64,000 bases of DNA from positions 5,030,588 to 5,094,587 of the forward strand of contig NC_050738.1 of NCBI RefSeq assembly GCF_014529535.1, read 5' to 3'. Below the pieces are notes generated by a model that had not been told where the DNA came from, searched no databases, and saw only the letters and a program-made list of their open reading frames with translations. This stretch comes from Bradysia coprophila (Eukaryota > Arthropoda > Insecta > Diptera > Sciaridae). The position numbers were made by a program, and so were the translations under genes. Below, one piece after another: positions 12,101-22,862 of this stretch. Every line of letters begins with the position of its first letter. Within the stretch, counting starts at the first letter, position 1.

Positions 12101-13855
12101 ATGTTCATTACATTAAGCCTTGTAGCTGTACTAATTGCACCAATAGCATCGTTTTCCTATCCTGTCTTCGGAACCAAACGCTACCACAGAGCCATAAATG
12201 CGAATAAGGGAATAATGCCGGTCTACAGTGCACCCTACTACGATGAACCCATTCTAGCACCAACGTTTCCACGATATCCATCGGATACCAGCAATTACTA
12301 CTACGTACCCAGACGGGAATCTCAATACTATGGTCTTCCGACTTATCGCGGTGAATACAAGCCGACACAATATTATTACGCGCATAGTCCTAGCTATTAT
12401 GATGATCGATCGGATCAGGCGAATCCGCTGGATGATCTGCATGAGGAAATGCTGCACGAAGATCAACGAGATCGGCTTAGAGATTATTCAATTGGTCAGG
12501 AAACGTGGTACGAGAATCCAGCTGCTGCCAGGCAGGACAAGTTAACAAATGTTTTCTTAAAGAATTTGATTGCCTACAACAAGGAACAGCTGAATGAAGA
12601 GCCCGAATTGGATGATGGTCAGAATGGGGAATTCGATGAATACAGTGACGGAAACGATGCTGAGTATTACGATCAACCCAGTAACAACAATTTGAACATC
12701 AGAAAATACAGCAACCATCAGCAGCAGCATCAAAATAGTTTTAAGGAAAATGAGGACAAAGATGTGATGGATTTGAATTCGTTGGCCGCAAACTCTTACA
12801 ACAAAGAACCAATATCCCAGTCAAACTATCCAGACTATCAGCAAGACTTCAGTAACACGTACGAAGAAGAAGATCCCGAATACGATGACGACACTTGGAT
12901 CAATTGGTCGAGCAAACGAAGTGGCGGTAATGCCGATCAACCGATCAAACCGATTGGTTTGGCAACATTTAGCGACCGAAAACCATCGACGGAACAGCAT
13001 CTTCACAAACCAATCGTTTCGGTGCCCACAACCAAACAAGCACCGTCAAAACCATCATCAGCTGAAACTACCACAACAGCTCAGCACAACGACAATGCGA
13101 AAGGTAGTAAGACCGGACAAAAGGAAATTGTTTTGCCGCGGCCAGCTACACCGGTACGAACTCCATTTTCCGAACCATTGATGGAAATGTTGACCCATAA
13201 TGCCATTCATGATAAGCGGCAAGTTCCGGGTAACTCTAAAACAAAATCACCGTCAACTGTTTACGACACCATTCGACAGTTGCTGGCCATGGAACAGAAT
13301 TTGGACAAGGTAAGCTAAAAATACCAATTTTTTCATACGTTCAACAGTTATCATCCTTTTGTTTGAAATTTTCTTTCTTTACTCGCCTCAAATTCGATCA
13401 TTTTGGAGTCTGATGCGAAATTTATTGTTTCCGAAAAATTTGGAAGAGTGAAAAATCGCATTTTTACTTTAAAAATTAGACGCATCACGCTTTCATCTTT
13501 CACAGATTGCAAGCATATGTATAGTTATCGAATCTGTTACTTCAGTTGAATCACATATTTTCGACTTTGACATGAAATCTTTTACTTCATTATTGTTTTA
13601 ACATGGACTTTACTACATAAGTCGACAGTAGCTTGCTTATTTTTGTCATCGTTGTCGATATGATACCCTCACATTCACAAATCATCTTTGTTTCTCGTAG
13701 TTCGTGGCTTAAATTAACAACATCCGAATACTCATAAATTTTTCTTTTAACTTACGCAGACTGCCACAGAAACGAAAGTCCAGAAACGGTTTGTATCGAA
13801 TGAAGAATCGCTAGTCCATCAACTAAATGGTCTAAGAGAATCAAAAAAAGTTTAA
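12101..13855 (+). CDS. Secreted Tyr-rich acidic protein of unknown function
   Basis: Two coding exons, 12101-13309 and 13760-13855, join in phase 0 (AAG|GTAAGC ... ACGCAG|ACT) to give 434 aa. I chose the ATG at 12101, not the in-frame one at 12050, because a pyrimidine-rich acceptor (TTCATTCCACAG) ends at 12089 and 12101 begins a clear signal peptide of about 17 residues (MFITLSLVAVLIAPIAS). An upstream non-coding exon (about 9974-10286) gives a 1.8-kb 5' UTR intron. The mature N-terminus is rich in Tyr/Pro (YYYVPRR, QYYYAH). The middle (about residues 125-280) is acidic and Asn/Gln-rich, then Thr/Ser/Pro-rich. The C-terminus has two dibasic KR sites (HDKRQ, VQKRF) that could be furin-type cleavage sites. 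No known domain is visible. It might be a cuticle or extracellular-matrix protein or a prohormone-like precursor; I do not recognise a family. Confidence 0.8.
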
Positions 13856-14027
13856 ATGAAAAAGACCGAGTGAAACTAACCGGGGATTTGACTATATTGC
13901 AAGGAAAAATATCGTTATAAATCATTGAACATTTTTATTTTTAATTAATGAACATACCAGACTTTAATGAATGATAAATACCAGTAAGCGAAATATGTTT
14001 GTTAATTAAAAAGACTAAAACCGATGA

Positions 14028-14140
14028 AATAAAATAAAAATAAAATCTGGAGACTGAGAATGTAAATAAACAAAAAAAAAATATTTTTTAAATTATTCTA
14101 TGCACAGACCGTGAGACAAAGAACTAATAAAATAAATGTT
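14028..14140 (+). terminator. Candidate polyadenylation signals of the secreted-protein gene
   Basis: Overlapping AATAAA hexamers begin at 14028. Another, AATAAAATAAATG, begins at 14126 and is followed by a TG/T-rich stretch (TGTTTGTTTCC) of the sort found downstream of cleavage sites. They lie 170-270 bases after the stop codon. In such AT-rich DNA a chance match is likely, so 14126 is favoured only because of its downstream element. Confidence 0.4.
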
Positions 14141-14284
14141 TGTTTCCAACTAATTATTCCTTTCTTGGATTATTTCAATTTCCCTTTTTATCTGGAGAGT
14201 GATCAGATCAGCATGATAGGAAAAAGTTTTATTCTCCTTTCTTATATCTTCAACATGTAGGAAGTAAAGAATCTTGTCCTATTT

Positions 14285-14393
14285 TAGGACCGTACACAAA
14301 GGACGTCTCGAGAGAAATTACAGGGAAGTTTAGAAAAGTGTCACACTAAAAAAATATGAAAATAGCAGCCGACGTCCTTTGTGTACGATCCCT
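14285..14393. mobile_element. MITE-like hairpin element (about 109 bp)
   Basis: The 21-base arms GGACCGTACACAAAGGACGT(C) at 14287-14307 and 14371-14391 are inverted copies with one mismatch around a 63-bp unique centre. No coding capacity. Small non-autonomous elements with this end pattern are common in insect genomes; the superfamily is not assigned. Confidence 0.75.
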
Positions 14394-17300
14394 TAGTTTG
14401 AGTCACATCAAGTCTAATTTAAAAATTTCCAAGAAAATTTCGATTTGCGGAGCTTTTAATTTTCTCAAAGTATATTGCGAAAATGAATCGGTATATTTCA
14501 GCAAAAGTAAACTTTTATTCTAACTCTAAGTCCATGGCTGGCCAAAGGCCCTTCGGATGATGAATGACGAACATTTTTAAAAGACTTTTCGTTCAAACAA
14601 AAAAAAAATTGAAAAGCTCTTCGGGCATCGTCCGGATGTTTATGGAACCATAAGACCTATAAGGCCTGAAATTGCTTCAAATTCTGATAATATTCTTTCC
14701 AGATTTTTTTAAAGAAATTTATTTACCTCAAAATTCTGAGCGTATTTCTGTATTTGATATGGGAATGGAAGACAATGCTCACCAAAATGTTTAGAATCAA
14801 TTTTCGATCGTTTATGTTTTTTTTTAAGTTTATTTCACGAGGGACCTAAACCCCAAAACTTTTATAGAGTAGATTTAAACAATGAAATTATAACCATCTC
14901 GGACAATTGAAACAGACCCTTCCACTGGCAGCTAAATATTCATATGAATAAAATTGATTGTCTAAAAATATTGATAAAAATAAAGGTATTTAACCGTACT
15001 GTAAATAGCAAATTATAAAATTAAAATATGAAATAAAAGAAAAATATTGAATAATCAAATCAACTGCATGACATAAAAAAAATCTTTCAGTTTCATTCTA
15101 TCAATAAAATGAAAAGATAGACAAAAAAATGTTTATTTTCTTCTGCATTCTTTAGAATAATAATTTTAAAAAAAATCATTAAAACAAAAGAATGAGTTCG
15201 AAGTTTAAAAGCATAACAGTCTACGAAAAAAGAAAAATTAAAAAAATAATTATTGTGATAAATCAATAGCCAATTCAGAAATCATATTAAAATTGAAGGA
15301 AACGATGAATAAACAATTAAAAAAATTTAAAAATCAACAACAAAAAGAGATCAAGGACTGTATGTAGTTATATTTTATACATTTAAAAATTTGTAGCTTA
15401 AAGAAGGTGGAGAGTTAATTGGGATGAATATTGGAAATGAGGAGGAAAAAATTGAGATATAGAGAAAATAAAAAAATAAAACATTTCAGTCAGATTAAAT
15501 TTGCACAATTTTTTTTTTAAATTTATTTATTAATGCTTCTTCTATCTAAATTTCCGGTTTGATCTTTTAGAATCGTTAGAACACGAAGCTCATTTATTAT
15601 TATTTCCTCTAAATCCGTCAAACTTTACATTGACACACTTTAATAAATAATTTTGTGAATCTTTTAGTTTTAACAGCTTCATTCATTTTCGTTTCGATCT
15701 TTTAACAGTTTTTTGCTCAACGTGGAAATGATTAATAAAAAAAAATCGAAAATGTTAATGAATTTAGAACGAGGCGTCAAAAGTACCTTTGAAAAATAAT
15801 TAAATTGTTGTGTAACACCACTATACTGAATGGTAAATGGTGATGATGCAGTTTACAGATGTTGTACGACTACGCTTTTCATTGAAAAAAAATTATTAAA
15901 GAAAAAAAAATCAATTTTGTTTTCCTTTTGCCAAAAGAACCATTAAAATTTAAAATTAAATTCCATAATCAGATCTAACGGAATCAATTAAACAATTAAA
16001 TATGACAATTATAAACGCTAACGAATATAGAAACTACATAAATGGATTGGATACATTTAACTACATGTACCTAAAATTTAAATAAAAAATCTTTAAAAAA
16101 AAACTTAAAATTTTAAAATCATAAAAATATGAAATTCCGAATTAAAAAAAAATATTCAAAATTAATAGTGAGAAAATTAACCAACGAAAATGACATCAAC
16201 ATTTTCTAAGGCAAAATATATTTTCGATAAAAAACCTACAAACAGACCATTTTGATAGGAGAGAAAAATCTTTTTCATTTTAAAACTAAACAGAAAAACT
16301 GAATCGAAAGCCTCAAATTGTTGTAAAGCATCAAAATGGACTTTCTTTAAAAAAAAATGATTTTTTTTTTCAATTTTGTTATGGAATTAAAAAACAAAAC
16401 CAAAAAAAAGTTCAAAAATCTGGACATTTCAAGGGATGTATGGAACCATATCCTTTGACACGCTTTCGTCCTAATTTTTCAATTTTTTTTTCTTGAATAA
16501 GCAGAAAACCTTACACCCACCCGATTTAAAATTTTTGTTGATTTATCGCACCAGTTAGTACCTCGTTTTGAAAAACATCTGGAATTTTTGTTATTTCGAT
16601 TGTAACAATCACTTTGTAAATAATCTTTTGGTTTCAAATTATTTTCTTGATTTCATTTTTAAGCGGCCAATTTGAAACAAAACGAATTTCATATTTGGCG
16701 AAGCTGTTTTTGCACAAACAATACAAAACAAAAGTTATAAATTAAAAAGAAAGAAAACTTTTTAGATGAATGTAATTCAGAATTCGATTGATGAAACGAT
16801 AAGAATATTTTAACAAATAAAATTAAAATTTAACAAAAAAAATGGAGGCTTCTGTACATATCTTTGACTAAAAAAAAACACAAAACTAGATAATAAACAA
16901 CATAATAATGGGCTTAACACACAATGTATATTACAATAATAAATTTGTATAATTAACCAAAACTAAAACAAACAATATTGCTGAAAACTAAAATCTTGTA
17001 AATAATTTTGTACAATAAAGAGATAAATTTAACGAAAAACACAAAAAAGAAATGTTTGGCAAAAAAACATTAAAAGAAATTAATTAATTTACAAATATTT
17101 TGCCCACCTAATTGATTTGCTTCATTGTTTTTACGGATTGGTTTGCATAAGTAATAGTTAGTCGACAAGCTAAATTTTGCCTTTTATTGTACGGTACCCT
17201 AACTTTGTAAATATCGGTCTACGTTTCCAGAATTTTTCATTTGAAAACGTTTTTTTTTTTGGTTTGTTTAAAACTAGACAACATGACTGATGTATGATAA

Positions 17301-17662
17301 TATAAAAGAAAAACAAAAAATATATGAAATATAAATGTTAATTAACAGAGTTGTTTTCTACTTTATTACCGGAAGAAAGGCCTCCAGAAAATGGGAAATG
17401 AATCAGCTACTGCTTTCCTCAGTCTTGTCAACTCTGACCATGAAAAGCTTCTGCATTGAAGAACAACAACGAAAGCACGACGTGAGACTCGAAAAAAAAA
17501 ATTCAGTTGACGGTAGGTACTCATTTTGTTCGACAACTTTCAAAGAAAAACATTCATGAATGGTCGCATCAAGTTTATTACGCCGAGAAAGCTTCTACAT
17601 CGATCCGGTACTACACCTTGATAATTTTGATTAAAGCTTCGGCAAGATTGTTACTGCACATA
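14394..17662. other. Very AT-rich gene desert
   Basis: About 3.3 kb of A/T-homopolymer-rich DNA with no plausible exon or RNA gene. It could partly be an extended 3' UTR of the upstream gene, but nothing in the sequence shows that. Confidence 0.6.
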
Positions 17663-17874
17663 CACATAGCATTGCGAGTTTGACATAAAATTCTTTTGTT
17701 TTCGGACCTTTTTCAATTGTTTTAAAACTACAAACTTGAGAAAGCTATGCAATTTTGTCGATTCAAATGAGTCAATCGACCAAATTGCGTAGCTTTTGCA
17801 AGTTTGACGTTTCAAAACAATTGGAAAAGGCCCCAAAACAAAAGAATTTTATGTCAAACTCGCGTTGCTATGTG
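17663..17874. mobile_element. Near-complete palindrome (foldback element, about 212 bp)
   Basis: Two arms of roughly 100 bp face each other: CACATAGCATTGCGAGTTTG on the left against CAAACTCGCGTTGCTATGTG on the right, continuing inward through AATTCTTTTGTTTT/AAAACAAAAGAATT and AAGCTATGCAATTT/AAATTGCGTAGCTT to a short loop near 17768. The 61-codon minus-strand and 77-codon plus-strand ORFs are translations of the two arms and should not be annotated as genes. Confidence 0.75.
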
Positions 17875-20751
17875 GATCTACAGTTATGTCATCAAATAAA
17901 TCTGTTGCCGTCTGTTGCTTCAGGCCTGCGAGTGTATTACAAAATTATCGTTTTGAAAAGTTTGTCTTTTTACATAATTTTTACTTAATTGCAAGACTAT
18001 ACCGGATCGCGCTACCATGTTTTAGGTATCCTGAATCTGTTGAAGTATACGTATTCACTTTACACCACAAGTGAAAATCCCTGTCGACATAAATAGATAG
18101 GTTTGATTCGAAATTTCAGCCTATAATACACCGATTCACTGAATCAAGTTGTATGAACTCTTTCCACTATGTTGGTATCCCCATCATCATATTTCTTTGA
18201 GATTATTTCTGACGAAAAACAGATCTAAGGTGAAGCGGTGTTGGACGCTTTCCACCCACTGATTCTTGCTGTAACTTCTGATAAGAAACTCTCTAGATAT
18301 TTTTAAATAACTTTCGAGAGCCCTTCAAAATACCAGTTCTTTTTTAGCAATAACCTCGGAAATAATTTCGCTATTGGTCGACTAACCGACTAACTTTGCT
18401 TCTTACATCTTCCCCTCATAATTAATAGAAAGGTCATCTTAATCATCGAATTGTTTAAAAAAAAAAAATTAATTATTAAGTAGGAATTTACCTGTCTCAA
18501 GTGTTATCTCAAGAAAGATTCGCACTTTTGTTTCTCTTTCTCAATTTCGTACTTCATCCTACCAAACCTTCACAGAAAGCCGGGGATTTTCCCTTTTAAT
18601 GAATGAATTTAACAGAAAAAGTCCATCCAAAATACCATCAAGTTTATAAGAAGTTAAGACGGCTGATATTGGAACGAGTTTTTATTTAGCAAGAAAATGT
18701 GAATGGTACGGTCACATATTTGTTTTCTATATGTTTAAGTCCCTGTGGGATTTGTGTGACATTTACAGCAAACGAACTTTTTCTTATGTGCTCACAAATT
18801 GTGTAATCAAATTTTGATAACTTTAATTACTTTAGGACACACATATACCTTGTGACTCGGATCTGAGTTTATGAAGAGACACATGTTTCGTGGCGGGTGG
18901 TCACCTACGCCAACGGAACAAAATATTTTCGTCAGCAAAATAATGATACGAGAAATTGGTACACGTACCCAGCAAAAGTGTATCCCAACATCAACACAAT
19001 AATGTACCTAGAGTCCATATTCAATTTAGCGATCGGGTATATGAGAAAAAAAATATACAAAAATATGTGCTCTGTGTTCTGCTACAATAAATTCACCCGT
19101 ACATTAAATTGCACAACATAATAAACATGATTATACCCTCATTCTTTATAGTATACTTCAAACCAACATCCTCCTACACAGAAAACAAGAACGTTAACAG
19201 TTTCTTTTTTTTTCCAAAATCCGTATATCCAACGAAACGACCTTTGACATTTAAAATTTTCTCATTTTCTTCGAGCTAGAAAGACGCATGAAGACTGAAT
19301 ATTTTAGGGCATATAATGTTAAAATAGAAAGAAAAGAAGCAACAAAAACGAGCAAGAAAAAATTTGGTAAGTTACTTATTGTTTAGAGTATGTGACTGAT
19401 TCAAATTTAGTATACAAATACCCACAAAATGAAAGAAAGAAAAAAAAAAACGACAAAATGTTGTATACTTATCTGGTTATAAATTGAGCAGCTTTGAGGA
19501 TATTCAATTATTTATGGTATCGATTCTGACATTTATCAGCCCGTATGAATCCGATATATCTCATTCTAACATGATACTGATGTCATAAAGCTATCATCAT
19601 CAGAGGAATGCTTAAAATAATCATTCACGCTGAAAGGTAATAATGTGGTGAATATTGAAAAGGAAAAATTGTGTGGGTTGCGGTGGATTGACTATTTGAA
19701 TGTAATCTCAACGAATACAATTTTATATGGGAAGAAATTGAAACGTATCTGTCGTTGGAAGCAACATCAGTGTTGACCTGGCCTAATTAGATTAGAAAAT
19801 TAAACAATCGCCTTAGGGGTACGGAAAAATTAAGGTAGCCAGTGACGGAAATTGGAAAATAATTCAATTTTCTCCTCCATATTGATAATAAATTAGCCGA
19901 CGGCGCTCACAAATCTTTTGTTCGTTTACAAAAATTTTCTGAAATTCTCAAATTTATGGCAAAGCATCATTTCAGCTGAACCAAATTGATTGTCTTAAGA
20001 GCGAAGTTTATTTTCGAAATTTTTCTTAAGTTTTTCGAATTATTTTTTTTCTTTTTTGGATAACAAATTGAAGGAAATCTGAGGTGAGGAAAATTATTTC
20101 CCGAAAAAACATTCGCTCAGCTTTAACAGTTCATAGCAGAACTACAGTTGACGTCAGTGAAATTTAAACATAAATCTGTTTTTTTCAGCTGGTCTTCTTG
20201 TATTCCACAATGTTGTTCTGAATTTAACACTTTAAATTTTTTCCAGAAGAAACTAGAGCTATTTTGATAACAAGTGCTTAAAAGAGGTGAGAATTTTCAA
20301 CCCACGGGCACAAGTTAGCAATAATATTTTAAGTATTGAACATTTATCGAATTGACACAAACTGTGTGAAAAACACAGTTTTTTTTTGGCCTTGCGCCAC
20401 TGCTAAAACTTATTTCCCTGGATCTCAGCGTGGCACCCAAACTCTTCTTCATAAGAGTAATAAAATCTACCGAAAAAGACTTCAACGTGTTCTTCCTGAC
20501 CTCACTTTGGATACAGGTCCTTCAGTGACCACTGCGTTATTACTTTTTATTGACTAAAATTAAACCTTATTAAAAAGGAATATCTTCATACGCGACGCAT
20601 GACCTCCTCACCTATGCAGGCTGGAACGGGTTTGGCTTTTTATCAACACGAGCTTCATCAATTGCGATGACATTGGTATTGGTCGGTCATGTACTCGAAC
20701 TTTCGCTTGGAGGACCTATTAACTCACTCATTAACTTAGTACCACAACATC
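17875..20751. other. Gene-free stretch
   Basis: No coherent exons, RNA genes or strong inverted repeats seen; composition is ordinary AT-rich intergenic DNA. Confidence 0.5.
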
Positions 20752-20759
20752 GAATTACG

Positions 20760-20989
20760 CAGGGCCTATTTTAAGGAAATTAAAGTTCCAAAAATTCTTA
20801 AATTTTTCAATCACTTTTCGTCATTTTATCTAAAAGCACAACAGATTACATCGTAAATTTCGTTTTTACTGCCTTTTTAGTTGTTTTTCATCTCTACTCT
20901 TTGAGGTAAACTGATTATTTTGAAATGAGATCTAACAGAAAACAAAATTTGGAAATTTTAAGAATTTAAATTCCCCAAAATAGGCCCTG
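20760..20989. mobile_element. hAT-like MITE (230 bp) with CAGGG termini
   Basis: The ends are CAGGGCCTATTTT and its inverse AAAATAGGCCCTG, with inverted similarity continuing inward for about 45 bp. The element is bordered by GAATTAC on both sides (GAATTACG left, GAATTACA right), consistent with an 8-bp target-site duplication carrying one change. CAGGG ends with 8-bp duplications are characteristic of the hAT superfamily. Non-coding. Confidence 0.7.
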
Positions 20990-21226
20990 AATTACAGACC
21001 GCAACGCATACATTACTAATAAGCATTTCTCGTTGCTGCTGGTCTGGTGGTGGTGGCGGTGATCCATTGCAAAAGTAAGTAATGTTAGTGCTAAAACAGC
21101 AAATTAAATGCAATAAAAATTACATATGAGTTGATTTGCAAATTCTCTAACAATGATTTACTAGTTAGTGCTCTCACGAATTTCAGTCATTGATATTCAT
21201 AAAATCCCAACATTTCTTAGCATTAT

Positions 21227-21333
21227 AATAGTTATTTTCCTAACGCATGCTAAAATGCTTTTTTAGCGAATGAGAGGAATCGAATTCGCTAAAAAAGCCT
21301 TTTAGCATAAGTTAGGAACAACGTTTTTCCTAA
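21227..21333. repeat. Variable-arm palindrome A
   Basis: The edges AATAGTTATTTT and ACAACGTTTTT surround an inverted repeat: TCCTAACGCATGCTAAAATG... paired with ...CTTTTAGCATAAGTTAGGA. The same edges bracket palindromes B (21840) and C (22457), whose arms have a different sequence but also self-pair. The start of the left arm (TTCCTAA) is repeated after the right edge. Confidence 0.65.
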
Positions 21334-21839
21334 ATGACGTGGGAAATGAGCGACGAAGTCGCGATATTTCAACACTAGTTAGGAAAAGACTTGCCTTCAA
21401 TAACAACCGGCTGCAATCGGATATTCATCACTAGATATTAAGAAAATTTAAATCCAATGGAAAGAAGGGCAAAAAAAACTTTATATTGAAAGCTAAAAAA
21501 CTCATGGTTATTATAGGGCATGGATCTTGTTGACGTTTTCACCACTTGTCGGCAAGTTTCCGTGCATGAATATGGCGCTGTTGTGGTTTTCAGGATAAAA
21601 CTTCACGCAACAACCGTATTCATCTATAAGAAAAAGTACGGTGCCTTGTAGTTTCCAGGGTAAAATAATACGTCGTCCCATGCCCTATTGCGGTCGTACA
21701 TTTTTTTAAACGAATTCTAGTGAAAACATATCATCGAAAATAAAATACGAAACACACAAATGAAGGCTACAATCTTAGCTAAACCTCTTAAGTCTCGAAG
21801 TCTCGAAAATAGAAGTCGCTTGACAAAACAACTATGATT

Positions 21840-21970
21840 AATAGTTATTTATCTACCAAGGTAGGTATGAAGGTATTTTTTCACACTAGATGTCGATGTC
21901 GTGTGCGTTTTTCGTCGTGTGCGAAAAAATACCGGCATACCTACCGTGGTAGATACAACGTTTTTCGCAA
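21840..21970. repeat. Variable-arm palindrome B
   Basis: Left edge AATAGTTATTT (21840-21850) and right edge ATACAACGTTTTT. The arms CTACCAAGGTAGGTATG and CATACCTACCGTGGTAG pair, followed inward by GGTATTTTTTCACAC / GTGTGCGAAAAAATACC and a centre containing TAGATGTCGATGTC. Shares edges and central motif with palindrome C. Confidence 0.65.
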
Positions 21971-22171
21971 TGTCGGGCCATAATCACCTTTCCAATGCAA
22001 AACATTACCAAAATTTCTACCAAACATTCACATGCAAACATGAATTCATTTGAACGACCAAGCAACCTTCACTATATACACATTGCAATGTGATGTATGG
22101 AGACGCGCTAAATAAAATCAAGTAGTCAATGCTTAGTATGTACGCTTCAACAATACGTTCTGTGTAATTGT

Positions 22172-22243
22172 GTGACTCTGTAGCCGAATGGCTATGGTCG
22201 TTGCTTGGTGTTTGGTGTTGGATGTTCAAATCCTGGTCTGTGC
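22172..22243 (+). ncRNA. tRNA-like sequence, probable SINE head with pol III boxes
   Basis: An A-box-like TAGCCGAATGGCTATGG (22181-22197) is followed 24 bases later by a B-box-like GATGTTCAAATCCTG (22221-22235), then a TTTTTATTTATAAA tail. The order and spacing match a tRNA-derived internal promoter, but the stems are poorly formed, so this is more likely a tRNA-derived SINE or decayed tRNA than a functional tRNA. It sits between two inverted copies of a segment containing GGGCCATAATCA (21974-21999 and 22387-22413). Confidence 0.45.
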
Positions 22244-22456
22244 AAAGTTTTTATTTATAAAATTTAGTCTTTCTTAAAGGTACTGAGCTATGTAGCGTGC
22301 GAAAAAAATGTGAAAAAGCCCAAGTGCGAAAAAAATAATCAAAAACGCACTGTGAAATAAATACCTTCAAAACGACATTAAATGGATGCATGGAAAGGTG
22401 ATGATTATGGCCCGGAATTGCGAAAACAATTAAACGTGTCTTCAACGTAGTAACAC

Positions 22457-22606
22457 AATAGTTATTTATGTAACAAGAATCATATGAAGGTATATTATCG
22501 CACTAGATGTCAGATTGCGAATCCGAGGCGAAGCCAAGGTTGGCGAGACGTCGTGTGCGATAATATACCAGCATACGATTCGTGTTACATACAACGTTTT
22601 ATGTAA
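22457..22606. repeat. Variable-arm palindrome C
   Basis: Left edge AATAGTTATTT, right edge ACAACGTTTT. The arms GTAACAAGAATCATATG and CATACGATTCGTGTTAC pair, then GGTATATTATCGCAC with GTGCGATAATATACC. Compared with palindrome B, both arms have changed in a matched way so pairing is preserved. The arm start TATGTAA recurs directly after the right edge. Confidence 0.65.
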
Positions 22607-22640
22607 TGAAGGAAATCGAAAAAATACCGAAGATAATCTA

Positions 22641-22764
22641 CAGTGAACGACATCTCAAATGTCTCACTGTCATTTTTTTCAAAGAATGTCATTGTGAATT
22701 TGCAATGACACAATAAAATTCTCAGAAAAATTTGACAGTGAGACATTTGAGATGTCGTTCACTG
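22641..22764. mobile_element. Tc1/mariner-type MITE (124 bp) with perfect 32-bp TIRs
   Basis: The termini CAGTGAACGACATCTCAAAT... are perfect inverted copies over 32 bases, flanked on both sides by TA (22639-22640 and 22765-22766), the target duplication of the Tc1/mariner superfamily; CAGTG-type ends fit as well. The 60-bp centre is non-coding. The intact arms suggest recent movement by a transposase encoded elsewhere. Confidence 0.9.
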
Positions 22765-22791
22765 TAAGTATGACTTCAGTAACACGTGGTT

Positions 22792-22850
22792 TTTATCGCA
22801 ATAGTGCGATAAATTCCCTTACAAATCCTTTATCGCACTAGTGCGATAAA
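22792..22850. repeat. Pair of short perfect or near-perfect palindromes
   Basis: TTTATCGCAATAGTGCGATA and TTTATCGCACTAGTGCGATA (22-bp units at 22792-22813 and 22829-22850) are each self-complementary and near-copies of each other. The motif ATCGCACTAG also lies in the centre of palindrome C, so they probably derive from the same family. Confidence 0.6.
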
Positions 22851-22862
22851 ATACGTTCATAT

